From: UBA935 sp031556725 | GTDB lineage: Bacteria > Bacillota > Clostridia > Lachnospirales > Lachnospiraceae | DNA: 64,000 bases | NCBI GenBank assembly: GCA_031556725.1 | Contig: JAVBSL010000014.1 | Location: 186,001 to 250,000 of the forward strand | Direction of reading: 5' to 3' | In this document: positions 50,718-60,203 of the stretch, in pieces | Numbering within the stretch: the first letter of the stretch is position 1 | Layout: each line of letters opens with the position of its first letter | Position numbers and translations under genes: made by a program | Notes under the pieces: generated by a model | What the model was told of the DNA's origin: nothing | Database searches by the model: none | The model's input: only the letters and a program-made list of their open reading frames with translations

Positions 50718-52976
50718 ATGAAAGAATTATGGTATCAGAAACCGGCGGTCTATTGGGAAGAGGCTCTGCCGGTGGGAAATGGCCGACTGGGTGGTATGGT
50801 TTATGGCAATTGGAAACGGGAAGTAATACAATTAAATGAAGAAACCATATGGAGCGGTAAACCCATTGACCGCCATAATCCAGATGCCCTTACCCATTTG
50901 GATGAGATTCGCAAATTGGTATTTGCGGGAAATATAAAGGAAGCGGAACAGTTGGCTGATTATGCATTAACGGGGCTTCCGGAATCTATGCGTGCCTATC
51001 AGACCTTTGGTGAACTTTTGATTGAACATGATTATCCGGAAGGGGTGGCAGATCCAGAGTCCTATCGTAGATCACTTAATTTGGATCAGGCGGTGGTGAC
51101 ATCCAAATGGACACTTGGCGGAACTTCTTACCAGCAGGAGGTATTTGCTTCCGTACCGGACGATGTACTGTCAGTGCGGCTACAGGCTGAAGGAACAGAT
51201 AAGCTGAACTTTTCCTGTCGATTGGAGCGGGGGAAACTGTATGACCGGATTTATGCGGTGGATCAGAACACGATTGTACTGGAAGGAAACAGCGGCGGTT
51301 TGCTTTTTGCCGGTGCACTTTCCTGCATAACCTGCGACGGCGAGGTGGAAACCATCGGAGAATATCTGCTGGTTCGCAATGCTTCTGAGGTGGTATTGCT
51401 TTTTTCGGCGGCAACAGATTTCCGCGTCGAGAATCCCGCTGAAACAGCACTTTCTCTAGTGAGAAAACATAATGGCGAGCAGTGGGAAACTCTTTTTAAG
51501 AGGCATCTTGCGGATTATGAGCAATTATATGGGAAGTTGGAACTGGAATTTGGAGCATCAGGCGCAGATGACAGGGTGCCCACAGATGAAAGAATCCGCC
51601 GGTTTGCCGAAACCGGAACAGACATAGATCTGGTATCTTTGTATTTTCAATTTGGACGTTATCTGATGATTTCCGGAAGCCGAAGGGGTGGCCTGCCGCT
51701 GACCTTGCAGGGAATCTGGAATGAGGATTTCACACCGCCATGGGAATCCAAGTACACCATTAATATTAATTTGGAAATGAATTACTGGCCGGCTGAAATC
51801 TGTGGATTGGAAGAATGCACGGAACCGTTTTTTGCACTGTTAAAGCGAATGTTTGAAAATGGTAAGGTAACAGCGGCCAAAATGTATGGATGCCGAGGCT
51901 TTATGGCCCATCACAATACCGACATTTATGCCGATACAGCGCCTCAGGACCGCTATATTCCAGCTACTTACTGGGTGCTGGGCGGAGCCTGGATGTCTCT
52001 GCATATCTGGGAGCATTATCAATTTACCAAGGATCTTGATTTTTTGGCGGAGCATTATGAAATCCTTCAGCAGGCAGTACAATTTTTTGAAGACTTTCTG
52101 GTAGAAGATTTAAATGGATATCTGGTTACCTGTCCATCGGTATCACCGGAGAATACTTATATTCTGAAAAATGGCAACCAAGGCCGGATGTGCGATGCGC
52201 CCACTATGGATAATCAAATTCTTTGGCAGTTATTTGATAGTTTCATAAGTGCAGCCAAGGAACTTGAAAAAGAGGATTCCCTTGTTGCAGTAGCAGAACA
52301 GATGAAGAAGCGGATTCCGGGGCCGCAGATCGGCTCGGAAGGGCTGCTGTTGGAATGGAAGGAAGAATATGAAGAAACCGAGCCGGGGCATCGCCACATT
52401 TCACATTTGTATGGATTGTTTCCGGGTTCCCAGATAACCCCGGAGGATACCCCAAAGCTAGCAGAGGCAGCACGAAATACATTAGATAAAAGACTAAAAT
52501 ACGGCGGCGGACAGACCGGGTGGAGCAGGGCTTGGATTATTCTTCTTTGGAATCGATTTAAGGAAGGAGAATTGGCTTATGAGAATTTGAAAAAGCTGAT
52601 TAGCCATTCAACTTTTTCTAATATGATGGATTTTCATCCCATGGGTGAATATAAGCGAGGAAATATTTTCCAGATTGACGGCAATCTTGGGGGCATCACC
52701 GGAATTGCGGAGATGCTAGTACAGAGTCATAACGGCAGAATAGATATTTTACCGGCCTTGCCTAAAGCACTTGGAAACGGCAGAGTAAAAGGACTTCGGG
52801 TTCGTGGCAACGCTTCTGTAGAGATGGAATGGCAGAAAGGCAAGTTAAAGCAGTTGTTACTATTGCCGGAAAGTGATTTGGAATGCAAGCTTTGCTATTG
52901 TGGAAAAGCAGTTGTCATCGCTTTGACAAAAAATAAAAGATGTTTGTTTGATGGTGAACTTAATATGATTCAATGA
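50718..52976 (+). CDS. GH95 alpha-L-fucosidase
   Basis: Inverting alpha-L-fucosidase of 752 residues. The N-terminal WEEALPVGNGRLGGMVYGN, the GIWNEDFTPPWESKYTININ block, the HHNTDIYAD motif whose two Asn correspond to the base-assisting pair of Bifidobacterium AfcA, LLEWKEEYEE with the likely acid Glu, and QIDGNLGG with the conserved Asp are all present. ATG 50718 follows AGGAG by 7 bases; the TTG at 50712 is too close. GH95 enzymes mainly cut alpha-1,2-fucosyl bonds (some cut L-galactose). No signal peptide. Released fucose could feed the fucose isomerase at 1-1406. Confidence 0.95.
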   Translation: MKELWYQKPAVYWEEALPVGNGRLGGMVYGNWKREVIQLNEETIWSGKPIDRHNPDALTHLDEIRKLVFAGNIKEAEQLADYALTGLPESMRAYQTFGELLIEHDYPEGVADPESYRRSLNLDQAVVTSKWTLGGTSYQQEVFASVPDDVLSVRLQAEGTDKLNFSCRLERGKLYDRIYAVDQNTIVLEGNSGGLLFAGALSCITCDGEVETIGEYLLVRNASEVVLLFSAATDFRVENPAETALSLVRKHNGEQWETLFKRHLADYEQLYGKLELEFGASGADDRVPTDERIRRFAETGTDIDLVSLYFQFGRYLMISGSRRGGLPLTLQGIWNEDFTPPWESKYTININLEMNYWPAEICGLEECTEPFFALLKRMFENGKVTAAKMYGCRGFMAHHNTDIYADTAPQDRYIPATYWVLGGAWMSLHIWEHYQFTKDLDFLAEHYEILQQAVQFFEDFLVEDLNGYLVTCPSVSPENTYILKNGNQGRMCDAPTMDNQILWQLFDSFISAAKELEKEDSLVAVAEQMKKRIPGPQIGSEGLLLEWKEEYEETEPGHRHISHLYGLFPGSQITPEDTPKLAEAARNTLDKRLKYGGGQTGWSRAWIILLWNRFKEGELAYENLKKLISHSTFSNMMDFHPMGEYKRGNIFQIDGNLGGITGIAEMLVQSHNGRIDILPALPKALGNGRVKGLRVRGNASVEMEWQKGKLKQLLLLPESDLECKLCYCGKAVVIALTKNKRCLFDGELNMIQ

Positions 52977-52997
52977 TAATCCGGTACCATCTTTATT

Positions 52998-53026
52998 TTT
53001 AATAATACATATGTTAAAATTATAAT
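52998..53026 (+). promoter_or_regulatory. Weak candidate promoter of the two-component operon
   Basis: TATAAT at 53021-53026 with a poor -35 TTTAAT at 52998-53003, in an A+T-rich gap of 103 bases. No terminator is seen after the fucosidase gene. Confidence 0.35.
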
Positions 53027-53079
53027 AATTATATTCTAAAAATTGAGATTTACCAAAGGCGATAACAAAAGGTATTAGG

Positions 53080-54882
53080 ATGGGTATTCGAAAATGGGCA
53101 AAAAAATACTGGTACCGCTGGCTTGGCTGGTTAGATAACCATAACTTTAAAACCAAGCTTATTTTCATGTACATTTTTTGCGTTTTAATTCCGGTTTTGC
53201 TGACGAACACGCTGATTATCAAAAGTGCTATGGATTCTGACCGGGCGAAGCGGGAAAGACAGCTGGATGCAATGGCCGAATCAATTATCTACAGTATGAA
53301 TTCCACCATGGAAAAAGCAGTAACGGCCATGAGGGATATTTACACCAACAGAGAGATCACCAAATTTTTGGAAACCGACTACGGCAGCCCGTTGGCTTAT
53401 TACAGTGCTTATGGCGATCTGTCACCAAAATCCCTGATGCATACTAAACTGGGGCAGAATATTGCCAATATTACCGCTTATGCGGATAATGAAACCCTTG
53501 TCAATGGCGGTGAATTTTTTCGTTTGGAGGCAGTGGCAGCGGAAGAATGGTATCAGGATTATGTGGCAAGCAACAAGGATTTGCTGCTTTATTCTTACTT
53601 TGATGATAAGAAAATGGATGCTTTCGGATATGACAGCAAACGAACCATTTCAGTTATCCGTAAACTGAATTTTTATGGCAATAAAAACTGTCAAAAACTA
53701 ATTAAGCTGGATATTGACTATATAACAATTGCAAGGGACATTATCAGTGCCAATTATGATGCATATGTCTATATCTGTGCAGGTGACAAGATTCTTTTTG
53801 ATAATCAGGGAAACCCCAATCGGGGCAAGGAATATGAGCTTCTAACCGATGACATCAAAAAGAACGCAAATGTGAAAAGGATCCTTACGTTGTATGGCAG
53901 TGACTGGGATATATATATTGTCAGTCGTGATGCAGGAGTGCTTCGTTATCTTTTGGACAGTACCGGAGTTCTGATTGCCCTCATATTGGTCAATATGCTG
54001 CTTCCGCTGTTGGTAATGTTTAGTGTAAACCGTTCCATGTCCAAGCGTATTCTGGTATTGGGGGAGCACCTTCATATGGTCAAGGATGAAGAGTTTATGG
54101 AAATAAAACCGGTGGAAGGAAAAGACGAAATCGGTATCCTGATCGGCAATTATAATTTGATGGTTTCCAAGATTAAGGAATTGATCGAGGTAGTCTATAA
54201 AGATAAGCTGGAGCGGCAGGAGCTAAGTCTTTCCAAACAGCAGGCGGAGCTGCTGGCCCTTCACAGCCAGATTAATCCTCATTTTATGTTCAATGCTTTA
54301 GAAAGCATCCGGATGCGGAGCTTTTTAAAAGAGGAAGAGGAAACGGCGGATATTATCGGCAAGCTGGCGATCTTAATGCGGAAATCCACAGATTGGGGAG
54401 CGGATTATATTACCATCAGCGATGAAATGCAATTTGCTGAGGCTTATTTGCAACTGCAGAAATATCGGTTTGGCGATAAATTATCTTATCGGATTCAAGT
54501 GGAAGAGGAATTGCATGAGGTCAGGATTCCAAAGCTTACGATTGTTACCTTTGTGGAAAATTCCTGTGTTCACGGTATTGAAGGAATGTGCCGGCCGGGA
54601 TGGGTTTTTGTGAATGTGAACCGAAACGGTGATGATCTGGTAATTGAAATAGAAGATACCGGTACCGGTATGAGTGATGATTTTGTGGGCAGCCTGCTTT
54701 ATAAGATGCAGAATGCGGATATCGAAATGCTGGAAACAGGTAAGTCCGTTGGTATTGTCAACGCCTGTATCCGACTGCAGCATTATAGCGGCGGACAGGT
54801 GCGGTATGAGATAGAGAGTGAAGAGAATGTAGGAACCACCATTACCATTCGTATGAAATTACCGGGGCAGAGGGAGGAATAG
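53080..54882 (+). CDS. YesM-type sensor histidine kinase
   Basis: Membrane sensor of 600 residues. Two transmembrane segments (about 28-48 and 290-310) flank an extracellular Cache-like domain, followed by HAMP, a His_kinase domain with His401 in INPHFMFNALESIRM, and an ATPase with ENSCVHGIEG and DTGTGM. Kinases of this LytS/YesM class sense sugars, often with a solute-binding protein, and control the neighbouring ABC importer. Two bases separate it from the response regulator gene. Confidence 0.93.
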   Translation: MGIRKWAKKYWYRWLGWLDNHNFKTKLIFMYIFCVLIPVLLTNTLIIKSAMDSDRAKRERQLDAMAESIIYSMNSTMEKAVTAMRDIYTNREITKFLETDYGSPLAYYSAYGDLSPKSLMHTKLGQNIANITAYADNETLVNGGEFFRLEAVAAEEWYQDYVASNKDLLLYSYFDDKKMDAFGYDSKRTISVIRKLNFYGNKNCQKLIKLDIDYITIARDIISANYDAYVYICAGDKILFDNQGNPNRGKEYELLTDDIKKNANVKRILTLYGSDWDIYIVSRDAGVLRYLLDSTGVLIALILVNMLLPLLVMFSVNRSMSKRILVLGEHLHMVKDEEFMEIKPVEGKDEIGILIGNYNLMVSKIKELIEVVYKDKLERQELSLSKQQAELLALHSQINPHFMFNALESIRMRSFLKEEEETADIIGKLAILMRKSTDWGADYITISDEMQFAEAYLQLQKYRFGDKLSYRIQVEEELHEVRIPKLTIVTFVENSCVHGIEGMCRPGWVFVNVNRNGDDLVIEIEDTGTGMSDDFVGSLLYKMQNADIEMLETGKSVGIVNACIRLQHYSGGQVRYEIESEENVGTTITIRMKLPGQREE

Positions 54883-54884
54883 AG

Positions 54885-56480
54885 ATGCTAAGAGTATTGC
54901 TTGTGGATGATGAGCCATATATCCGACAGGGATTGAGAGTGATGGTAGACTGGCGGGAAGAGGGATTTGAAATTGCCGGGGAAGCCTCTAACGGTCAGGA
55001 GGCGGTTGCTTATTTAAAGGAAAATGAAGTGGACTTAATCATTGCTGATATTAAAATGCCGGGAATGGGCGGTATGGAATTGATGGAACATATTTATGAA
55101 AATGATATTTCCCATGCACATTTTGTTATCCTAAGCGGCTTTTATGAATTCAGATATGCCCAGACAGCGATCCGGTACCGCTGTACAGATTATATCTTAA
55201 AACCGATTCAGAAGGAAGATTTGCTGGGGCTTTTGAAAAAGGTTGCCGGTGATTGTGATTTAAAACAAAAGAGTGAGGTTATCAATCGGGAAAAAGAAAG
55301 AGCCTTATTTGACCAGCATATGCAGTCCCTGATCTGGGGGAAGTTTGACCGGCTTAATGTACAGTATATCATTGGTCATATCAGACTTTCCGGTCAGATC
55401 AGATACATCAATATGGAACCGGACCTTCGGGAAAATCCGGAGCTTTCCGAGGCTGGGAAACGAAATATCCAGCGGGAACTGTATCAAAGATGTCTAAAGC
55501 TTCTGGGATCGGAAGAGCAGCATGTTATTTTCGATGTGACCAAACACGAAAGCTGTTATGATGTGGGTCTGCTTTATTGCGATTACCTGGCAGATGAAAA
55601 AGGCATGAACGACAAAGAGTATTTGAAGTGGTTTGCGGATAGAATCCGTGAGGAGGTAAATTATCCGATTCTGGTACATGTGGGAAATAGCGTGAATCAC
55701 ATTGAAGCCATATCCGAGTCCTACCGAACCGCCAATGTGGCCAAATCCTTTCAGGTATTCCGCAATGATAAAGATATTACCTTCTATGAAAAAGAATTGG
55801 AGCAGAATAAAGACTTCTTTCTGGAAAAGCAAAAAATGGATTCGCTGGTACGTACCATTGAAGCCAATGAGAGAGCGCAGATTACCGCGGCAGTGGATAT
55901 TTTGTACGAGGAAATCAATTCAAAACAAATGGATGTTAATCTGATCCAGATGCAGATTAATTATTTCCTGTATCAGTTGATTCATCTGGCCATGGAACAG
56001 GATGATAACGTTAACCAGGAGGAAATTTTAAAGTATATCAGCAGTGCCGCCTTTTATTCGGATGGTATACGGGGAAGCAGCGAACAGTTTAAAACCTTTG
56101 CCCTGGAGTATGCTGATTATCTGGTTCAGCTTAGACAGAACGCTTCCCGTGGGGTGCTGCAGGATATTGAACGGGAGATTGCGGAAAACTATCAGGAAAA
56201 CCTGAGCCTGAAAACCTTAAGCGAAAAGTATTTTATCAACAGTGCCTATCTCGGCCAGATTTTTAAAAAGCAGTTTGGCCAGGGGTTCAAAGAATATCTG
56301 AATTCCTATCGCCTGGAAAGGGCGGCGGAGCTTTTACTTAGAACCGATGAGAAGGTATATGCCATTGCGGAAAGTGTTGGGTACCATAATCTGGACTACT
56401 TTATTAACAAATTTGTTGCTCAGAAAGGATGCACCCCAACGAAATACAGAAAGCAAGCAACAACAGCCGATACTGAATAA
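54885..56480 (+). CDS. YesN-type response regulator with AraC DNA-binding domain
   Basis: Regulator of 531 residues. The receiver has VDDEPYIRQG, phospho-acceptor Asp55 in IIADIKMPG and Lys in ILKPIQ. A long middle region of about 280 residues follows, then an AraC double helix-turn-helix (LSLKTLSEKYFINSAYLGQI and YAIAESVGYHNLDYFINKF). It should activate the importer and GH8 genes downstream when the substrate oligosaccharide is sensed. Ribosome site GGGAGGAA overlaps the kinase stop. Confidence 0.93.
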   Translation: MLRVLLVDDEPYIRQGLRVMVDWREEGFEIAGEASNGQEAVAYLKENEVDLIIADIKMPGMGGMELMEHIYENDISHAHFVILSGFYEFRYAQTAIRYRCTDYILKPIQKEDLLGLLKKVAGDCDLKQKSEVINREKERALFDQHMQSLIWGKFDRLNVQYIIGHIRLSGQIRYINMEPDLRENPELSEAGKRNIQRELYQRCLKLLGSEEQHVIFDVTKHESCYDVGLLYCDYLADEKGMNDKEYLKWFADRIREEVNYPILVHVGNSVNHIEAISESYRTANVAKSFQVFRNDKDITFYEKELEQNKDFFLEKQKMDSLVRTIEANERAQITAAVDILYEEINSKQMDVNLIQMQINYFLYQLIHLAMEQDDNVNQEEILKYISSAAFYSDGIRGSSEQFKTFALEYADYLVQLRQNASRGVLQDIEREIAENYQENLSLKTLSEKYFINSAYLGQIFKKQFGQGFKEYLNSYRLERAAELLLRTDEKVYAIAESVGYHNLDYFINKFVAQKGCTPTKYRKQATTADTE

Positions 56481-56495
56481 GTACGGCTGTTTTGT
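56462..56495 (+). terminator. Terminator overlapping the response-regulator stop codon
   Basis: AACAGCCG (56462-56469) plus TACT pairs with AGTA plus CGGCTGTT (56484-56491), with a bulged A and a 5-base loop, followed by TTGT. The stop codon TAA (56478-56480) lies in the loop and right stem base, so the final codons are part of the hairpin. Confidence 0.7.
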
Positions 56496-56540
56496 ACAGA
56501 ATGTACAGATTTTTTATGATTTTAAATATAGTTTGTCGGG

Positions 56541-56569
56541 TTGCCGGTATTGTGCGGTAATGATAGTAT
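56541..56569 (+). promoter_or_regulatory. Promoter of the second ABC importer operon
   Basis: TTGCCG (56541-56546), 17 bases, TAGTAT (56564-56569), 50 bases before the lipoprotein start. Both boxes deviate from consensus, as expected for an activator-dependent promoter under the YesN-type regulator. Confidence 0.55.
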
Positions 56570-56619
56570 GATATCAGTAAATAAAAAATCTGTCAGGTAA
56601 AATAAAGGGAGGAAAAATA

Positions 56620-58314
56620 ATGATGAAAAAATTATTTGCAGCTGTTCTGACAGTGATAATGTTGGCATCACTGCTGACCGGATGTTCCAAAGGCGGAGCA
56701 GACAATACACCCGCCAAAAAAACGGGAAGCAGCAGTGCAGACAACGGTGCCGCAGCCGGCGAAATTAAGGAGTTTACCGCATTCCATGCAGTACCCGGTA
56801 AGGAACTGGAACCAAACAATGTGATACAGGACATTATTGCTGAAAAAATCGGAGCAAAATGTAAAGATACCTGGTTGACAGGACAGACCGCTGAAGAAGC
56901 CATCGGTGTCTTGATCGCCGGTGCTGAGTATCCTGATTTTATCACAGCGGCAACCGGTCATTCCCAGATGATGGATGCCGGTGCTTACATCGCACTTGAC
57001 GAATACTGGGATGATTATCCCAATGTAAAGAATTATTTATCTGAGGAAGAATGGAATAAAGTCAGAGCCGAGGACGGCCACGTATATATTATGCCCCAGT
57101 TTGGTATTATCAATGGGCATGATACCGAAACCATCCACTGGGATGAAGCTTTCTGGATTCAGGTAAGAGTTTTGAAATGGGCAGGCTATCCGGTAATCAA
57201 GACTTTGGATGAATACTTTCAGCTGATTGAAGACTATATTGCTGCTAATCCCACCATGGAAGATGGAACTGCCAATATCGGTTATACCATTCTCTGTGAA
57301 GACTGGAGATATTTCTGTCTGGAAAATGCACCTTTCTTCTTAGATGGTTATCCCAATGACGGTTGTGTAATCGTAGATCCCAAGACCTGTGAAGTAATTG
57401 ACTACAATACCACCGATACCGCTAAGAGATACTTTAAGAAGTTAAATGAAGAGTTTAAAAAAGGCATCGTAGATCCGGAATCCTTTACCCAGTCTTACGA
57501 TCAATATATCGCAAAAATATCTACCGGACGTGTACTTGGTATGGTGGACCAGTACTGGAATTATCTTGAAGCAGCTAACTCACTTAAAACTCAGGAAAAG
57601 TATGAATGTATTTATGTGCCTCTTGGTATTACCATTGATAAAGGTATTACCGACAGATATCATAGCAATGCGGCACTGGACGTATCCAACGGTTTGGCAA
57701 TCACGGTAAGCTGTGATGATATTCCCGGAGCGATGAAGTTCTTAAATGATCTTTTAACAGAAGAAATGCAGACCCTGCGTTTCTGGGGACTGGAAGGTGT
57801 TGATTATCTGGCAGGTGATGACGGTGTATTCTATCGTGATGAGACTATGCGCAAGAATGCAGTTGATGCATCTTACGAAGTGGCAAACAGATGTACCTAT
57901 GCCTACTTCCCTCATTTTGAAGGTATGAGTCTGGATGGTATCAATGCATGGTCGGCGGATTATCAGGCAGAGGAATTCTTTGAAGGCCTTGAACCGGAGG
58001 TGAAAGAATGCTTTGAAGCATATGGTGTGGGAACTTATGTGGAAATGCTGAGTCCTTCCCAGGAAAATGAACCCTGGTATCCGATGTGGTCATACTCCAA
58101 TAACATGACTGCCGAAACACCCGGCGGTACAGCATGGATCAACATGGGTGAAGTGAAACATGAATACCTGCCTAAAGTATGTATGGCAAGTGATTTTGAT
58201 ATGGCATGGAAAGATTATCTGGATGTATACTACGCTCGTTGTGATGTAGATGCGTTCCTTTCAGAGATTTCCGTTGAAGTACAAAGAAGAATCGCTGTTG
58301 CGGAAGGCAAATAA
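56620..58314 (+). CDS. Oligosaccharide-binding lipoprotein of second ABC importer
   Basis: Solute-binding protein of 564 residues with a type II signal peptide, lipobox LLTGC (Cys22) and a Ser/Gly/Ala linker to about residue 45. Large size and Trp/Tyr-rich stretches (WRYFCLENAPFFLDGYPNDG) are typical of LplA-type proteins for xylo- or other oligosaccharides. Ribosome site AAGGGAGG. Encoded just upstream of its two permeases. Confidence 0.9.
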   Translation: MMKKLFAAVLTVIMLASLLTGCSKGGADNTPAKKTGSSSADNGAAAGEIKEFTAFHAVPGKELEPNNVIQDIIAEKIGAKCKDTWLTGQTAEEAIGVLIAGAEYPDFITAATGHSQMMDAGAYIALDEYWDDYPNVKNYLSEEEWNKVRAEDGHVYIMPQFGIINGHDTETIHWDEAFWIQVRVLKWAGYPVIKTLDEYFQLIEDYIAANPTMEDGTANIGYTILCEDWRYFCLENAPFFLDGYPNDGCVIVDPKTCEVIDYNTTDTAKRYFKKLNEEFKKGIVDPESFTQSYDQYIAKISTGRVLGMVDQYWNYLEAANSLKTQEKYECIYVPLGITIDKGITDRYHSNAALDVSNGLAITVSCDDIPGAMKFLNDLLTEEMQTLRFWGLEGVDYLAGDDGVFYRDETMRKNAVDASYEVANRCTYAYFPHFEGMSLDGINAWSADYQAEEFFEGLEPEVKECFEAYGVGTYVEMLSPSQENEPWYPMWSYSNNMTAETPGGTAWINMGEVKHEYLPKVCMASDFDMAWKDYLDVYYARCDVDAFLSEISVEVQRRIAVAEGK

Positions 58315-58336
58315 GTAAATAGACGGAGAATGATCT

Positions 58337-59278
58337 ATGGCAGAAGGAAAAGTAAAAGATGTAAACAGAAAGATAACATGGAAGGAAATGAAGAAACAAA
58401 AGGAATTGATCCTTATTGCGATTCCGTTCGTTATCTATGGAATTATATTTTATTACATTCCGCTGGGCGGCTGGCTGATGGCTTTTCAAAATTACAAACC
58501 CCAAAATGGGCTGCTTCATTCTCAATTTGTCGGATTGGCCAAATTTAGGCAGTTGTTCTCTGATGACATCTTTTTAAAAGTAATCAGGAATACATTGGCC
58601 ATGGGGGTCATCAATCTGGCCCTGGGATTTATTTTTTCCATCGGTTTTGCAATTTTACTGAATGAAGTGTTTAGTAAAAAAGGAAAGAAGCTCGTTCAGA
58701 CAGTGTCCTATTTGCCGCATTTCCTTTCATGGATTATCGTAACCGGAATTGTCCATGATGTACTGGCTTTGGAAAATGGTGTTATCAATCAGGTTTTAGT
58801 AGCGCTACATATTTTAGATACCCCCATTAACTGGTTTGCTTATCCCAAGTATTTCTGGTGGATCGTTGGCTTCTCTAATGTATGGAAGGAGACCGGGTGG
58901 GGCAGTATTGTTTACCTGGCGGCCATTACAGCGATCAATCAGGATCTATATGAAGCGGCAGCAATTGACGGTGCAGGGCGTTTTCGGAAGATTTTGCATA
59001 TTATCCTGCCGGGCATTAAACCGACTATTTTTATCCTGATGCTGATCAATATCGGAAATGTCTTAAATGCCGGTTTCGAAGTACAGTATTTGTTAGGAAA
59101 CGGTTTGGTGCAGAGTGTTTCTCAGACCATTGATATCTATGTTTTGAAATGGGGAATCAGTCAGGGCGATTATGCACTGGGTACGGCAGCCGGTATTTTC
59201 AAGAGTGCCGTCAGTATCATATTGATATGGATTGCCAATTCGGCCGCAAAATGGTTCGGTGAAGAAAGAATGTTCTAA
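58337..59278 (+). CDS. Carbohydrate ABC importer permease, LplB-like (second system)
   Basis: Permease of 313 residues, six transmembrane segments. YEAAAIDGAGRFRKILHI then ILPGIKP is the EAA loop; YYIPLGGWLMAFQNYKP near the N-terminus is family-typical. Begins 22 bases after the lipoprotein gene. The ATPase partner is not encoded here. Confidence 0.93.
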   Translation: MAEGKVKDVNRKITWKEMKKQKELILIAIPFVIYGIIFYYIPLGGWLMAFQNYKPQNGLLHSQFVGLAKFRQLFSDDIFLKVIRNTLAMGVINLALGFIFSIGFAILLNEVFSKKGKKLVQTVSYLPHFLSWIIVTGIVHDVLALENGVINQVLVALHILDTPINWFAYPKYFWWIVGFSNVWKETGWGSIVYLAAITAINQDLYEAAAIDGAGRFRKILHIILPGIKPTIFILMLINIGNVLNAGFEVQYLLGNGLVQSVSQTIDIYVLKWGISQGDYALGTAAGIFKSAVSIILIWIANSAAKWFGEERMF

Positions 59279-59294
59279 GAAGGAGATGACAGTA

Positions 59295-60182
59295 ATGAAT
59301 AAAAGAAAAACTTCTTTGGCAGACAAAATATTTGTAGTATGTAATACCCTGATACTTGCCTTATTCGTTGTAGTCACTCTGTATCCTATTGTAAATACTC
59401 TTGCCATTTCATTTAATGATGGAATCGATGCATTACGAGGCGGCATTTATGTATGGCCCAGGAAATTTACTCTGCAAAACTATACGATGGTATTATCTAA
59501 GCAGAATCTGATTACGGCGACGAAGATATCTGTGTTCCGAACGGTTTTGGCAACAGCATTGCAGTTGGCCGTAACAGCATTACTGGCCTATGCCCTTAGC
59601 CGGAAAGAATTTTTGTTTAAAAAGTCATTGTCAGCTTTTTATGTAGTTACCATGTATGTAAACGGCGGTTTGATTCCGGTATTTCTGGTATATAAGGGAC
59701 TGGGACTGACCAACAGCTTTTGGGTATATATCCTGCCGGGAGCAGTCAGTGCCTTTAATATGCTGGTAATCAGAACGTATATGAACGGCTTGCCGGATAG
59801 TTTGGAAGAATCAGCGAAAATGGATGGTGCCGGACATTTGACCATCTTTTTCAGAATCATTGTTCCGCTTTGTAAGCCGGTTTTTGCTACCATAGCACTT
59901 TTTATTGCCGTATGGCAGTGGAACTCATGGTTTGATGCCATGCTTTATAACCGCATGAGTGATCAGTATACCACCCTGCAATACGAGCTGATGAAGCTGC
60001 TGTCGGCAGTAACCAATAACAATGCCAATGCGGAAACTATGAAAAACACCGGCAATCAGGTGACGCCTGCATCCATTCGGGCGGCAGCGACAATTATTAC
60101 AGCCTTCCCCATTGTTTGTCTGTATCCGTTCCTGCAAAGATACTTTGTAACCGGACTGACCATCGGCGGAGTAAAAGAATAA
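59295..60182 (+). CDS. Carbohydrate ABC importer permease, YtcP/LplC-like (second system)
   Basis: Permease of 295 residues with six transmembrane segments, EAA loop SLEESAKMDGAGHLTIFFRI and C-terminus RYFVTGLTIGGVKE. ATG 59295 follows AAGGAG by 8 bases; the frame extends upstream to 59232 but that part overlaps the first permease and has no start signal. Confidence 0.93.
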   Translation: MNKRKTSLADKIFVVCNTLILALFVVVTLYPIVNTLAISFNDGIDALRGGIYVWPRKFTLQNYTMVLSKQNLITATKISVFRTVLATALQLAVTALLAYALSRKEFLFKKSLSAFYVVTMYVNGGLIPVFLVYKGLGLTNSFWVYILPGAVSAFNMLVIRTYMNGLPDSLEESAKMDGAGHLTIFFRIIVPLCKPVFATIALFIAVWQWNSWFDAMLYNRMSDQYTTLQYELMKLLSAVTNNNANAETMKNTGNQVTPASIRAAATIITAFPIVCLYPFLQRYFVTGLTIGGVKE

Positions 60183-60203
60183 AGAAAGAAGGATAGGAAC
60201 ACT

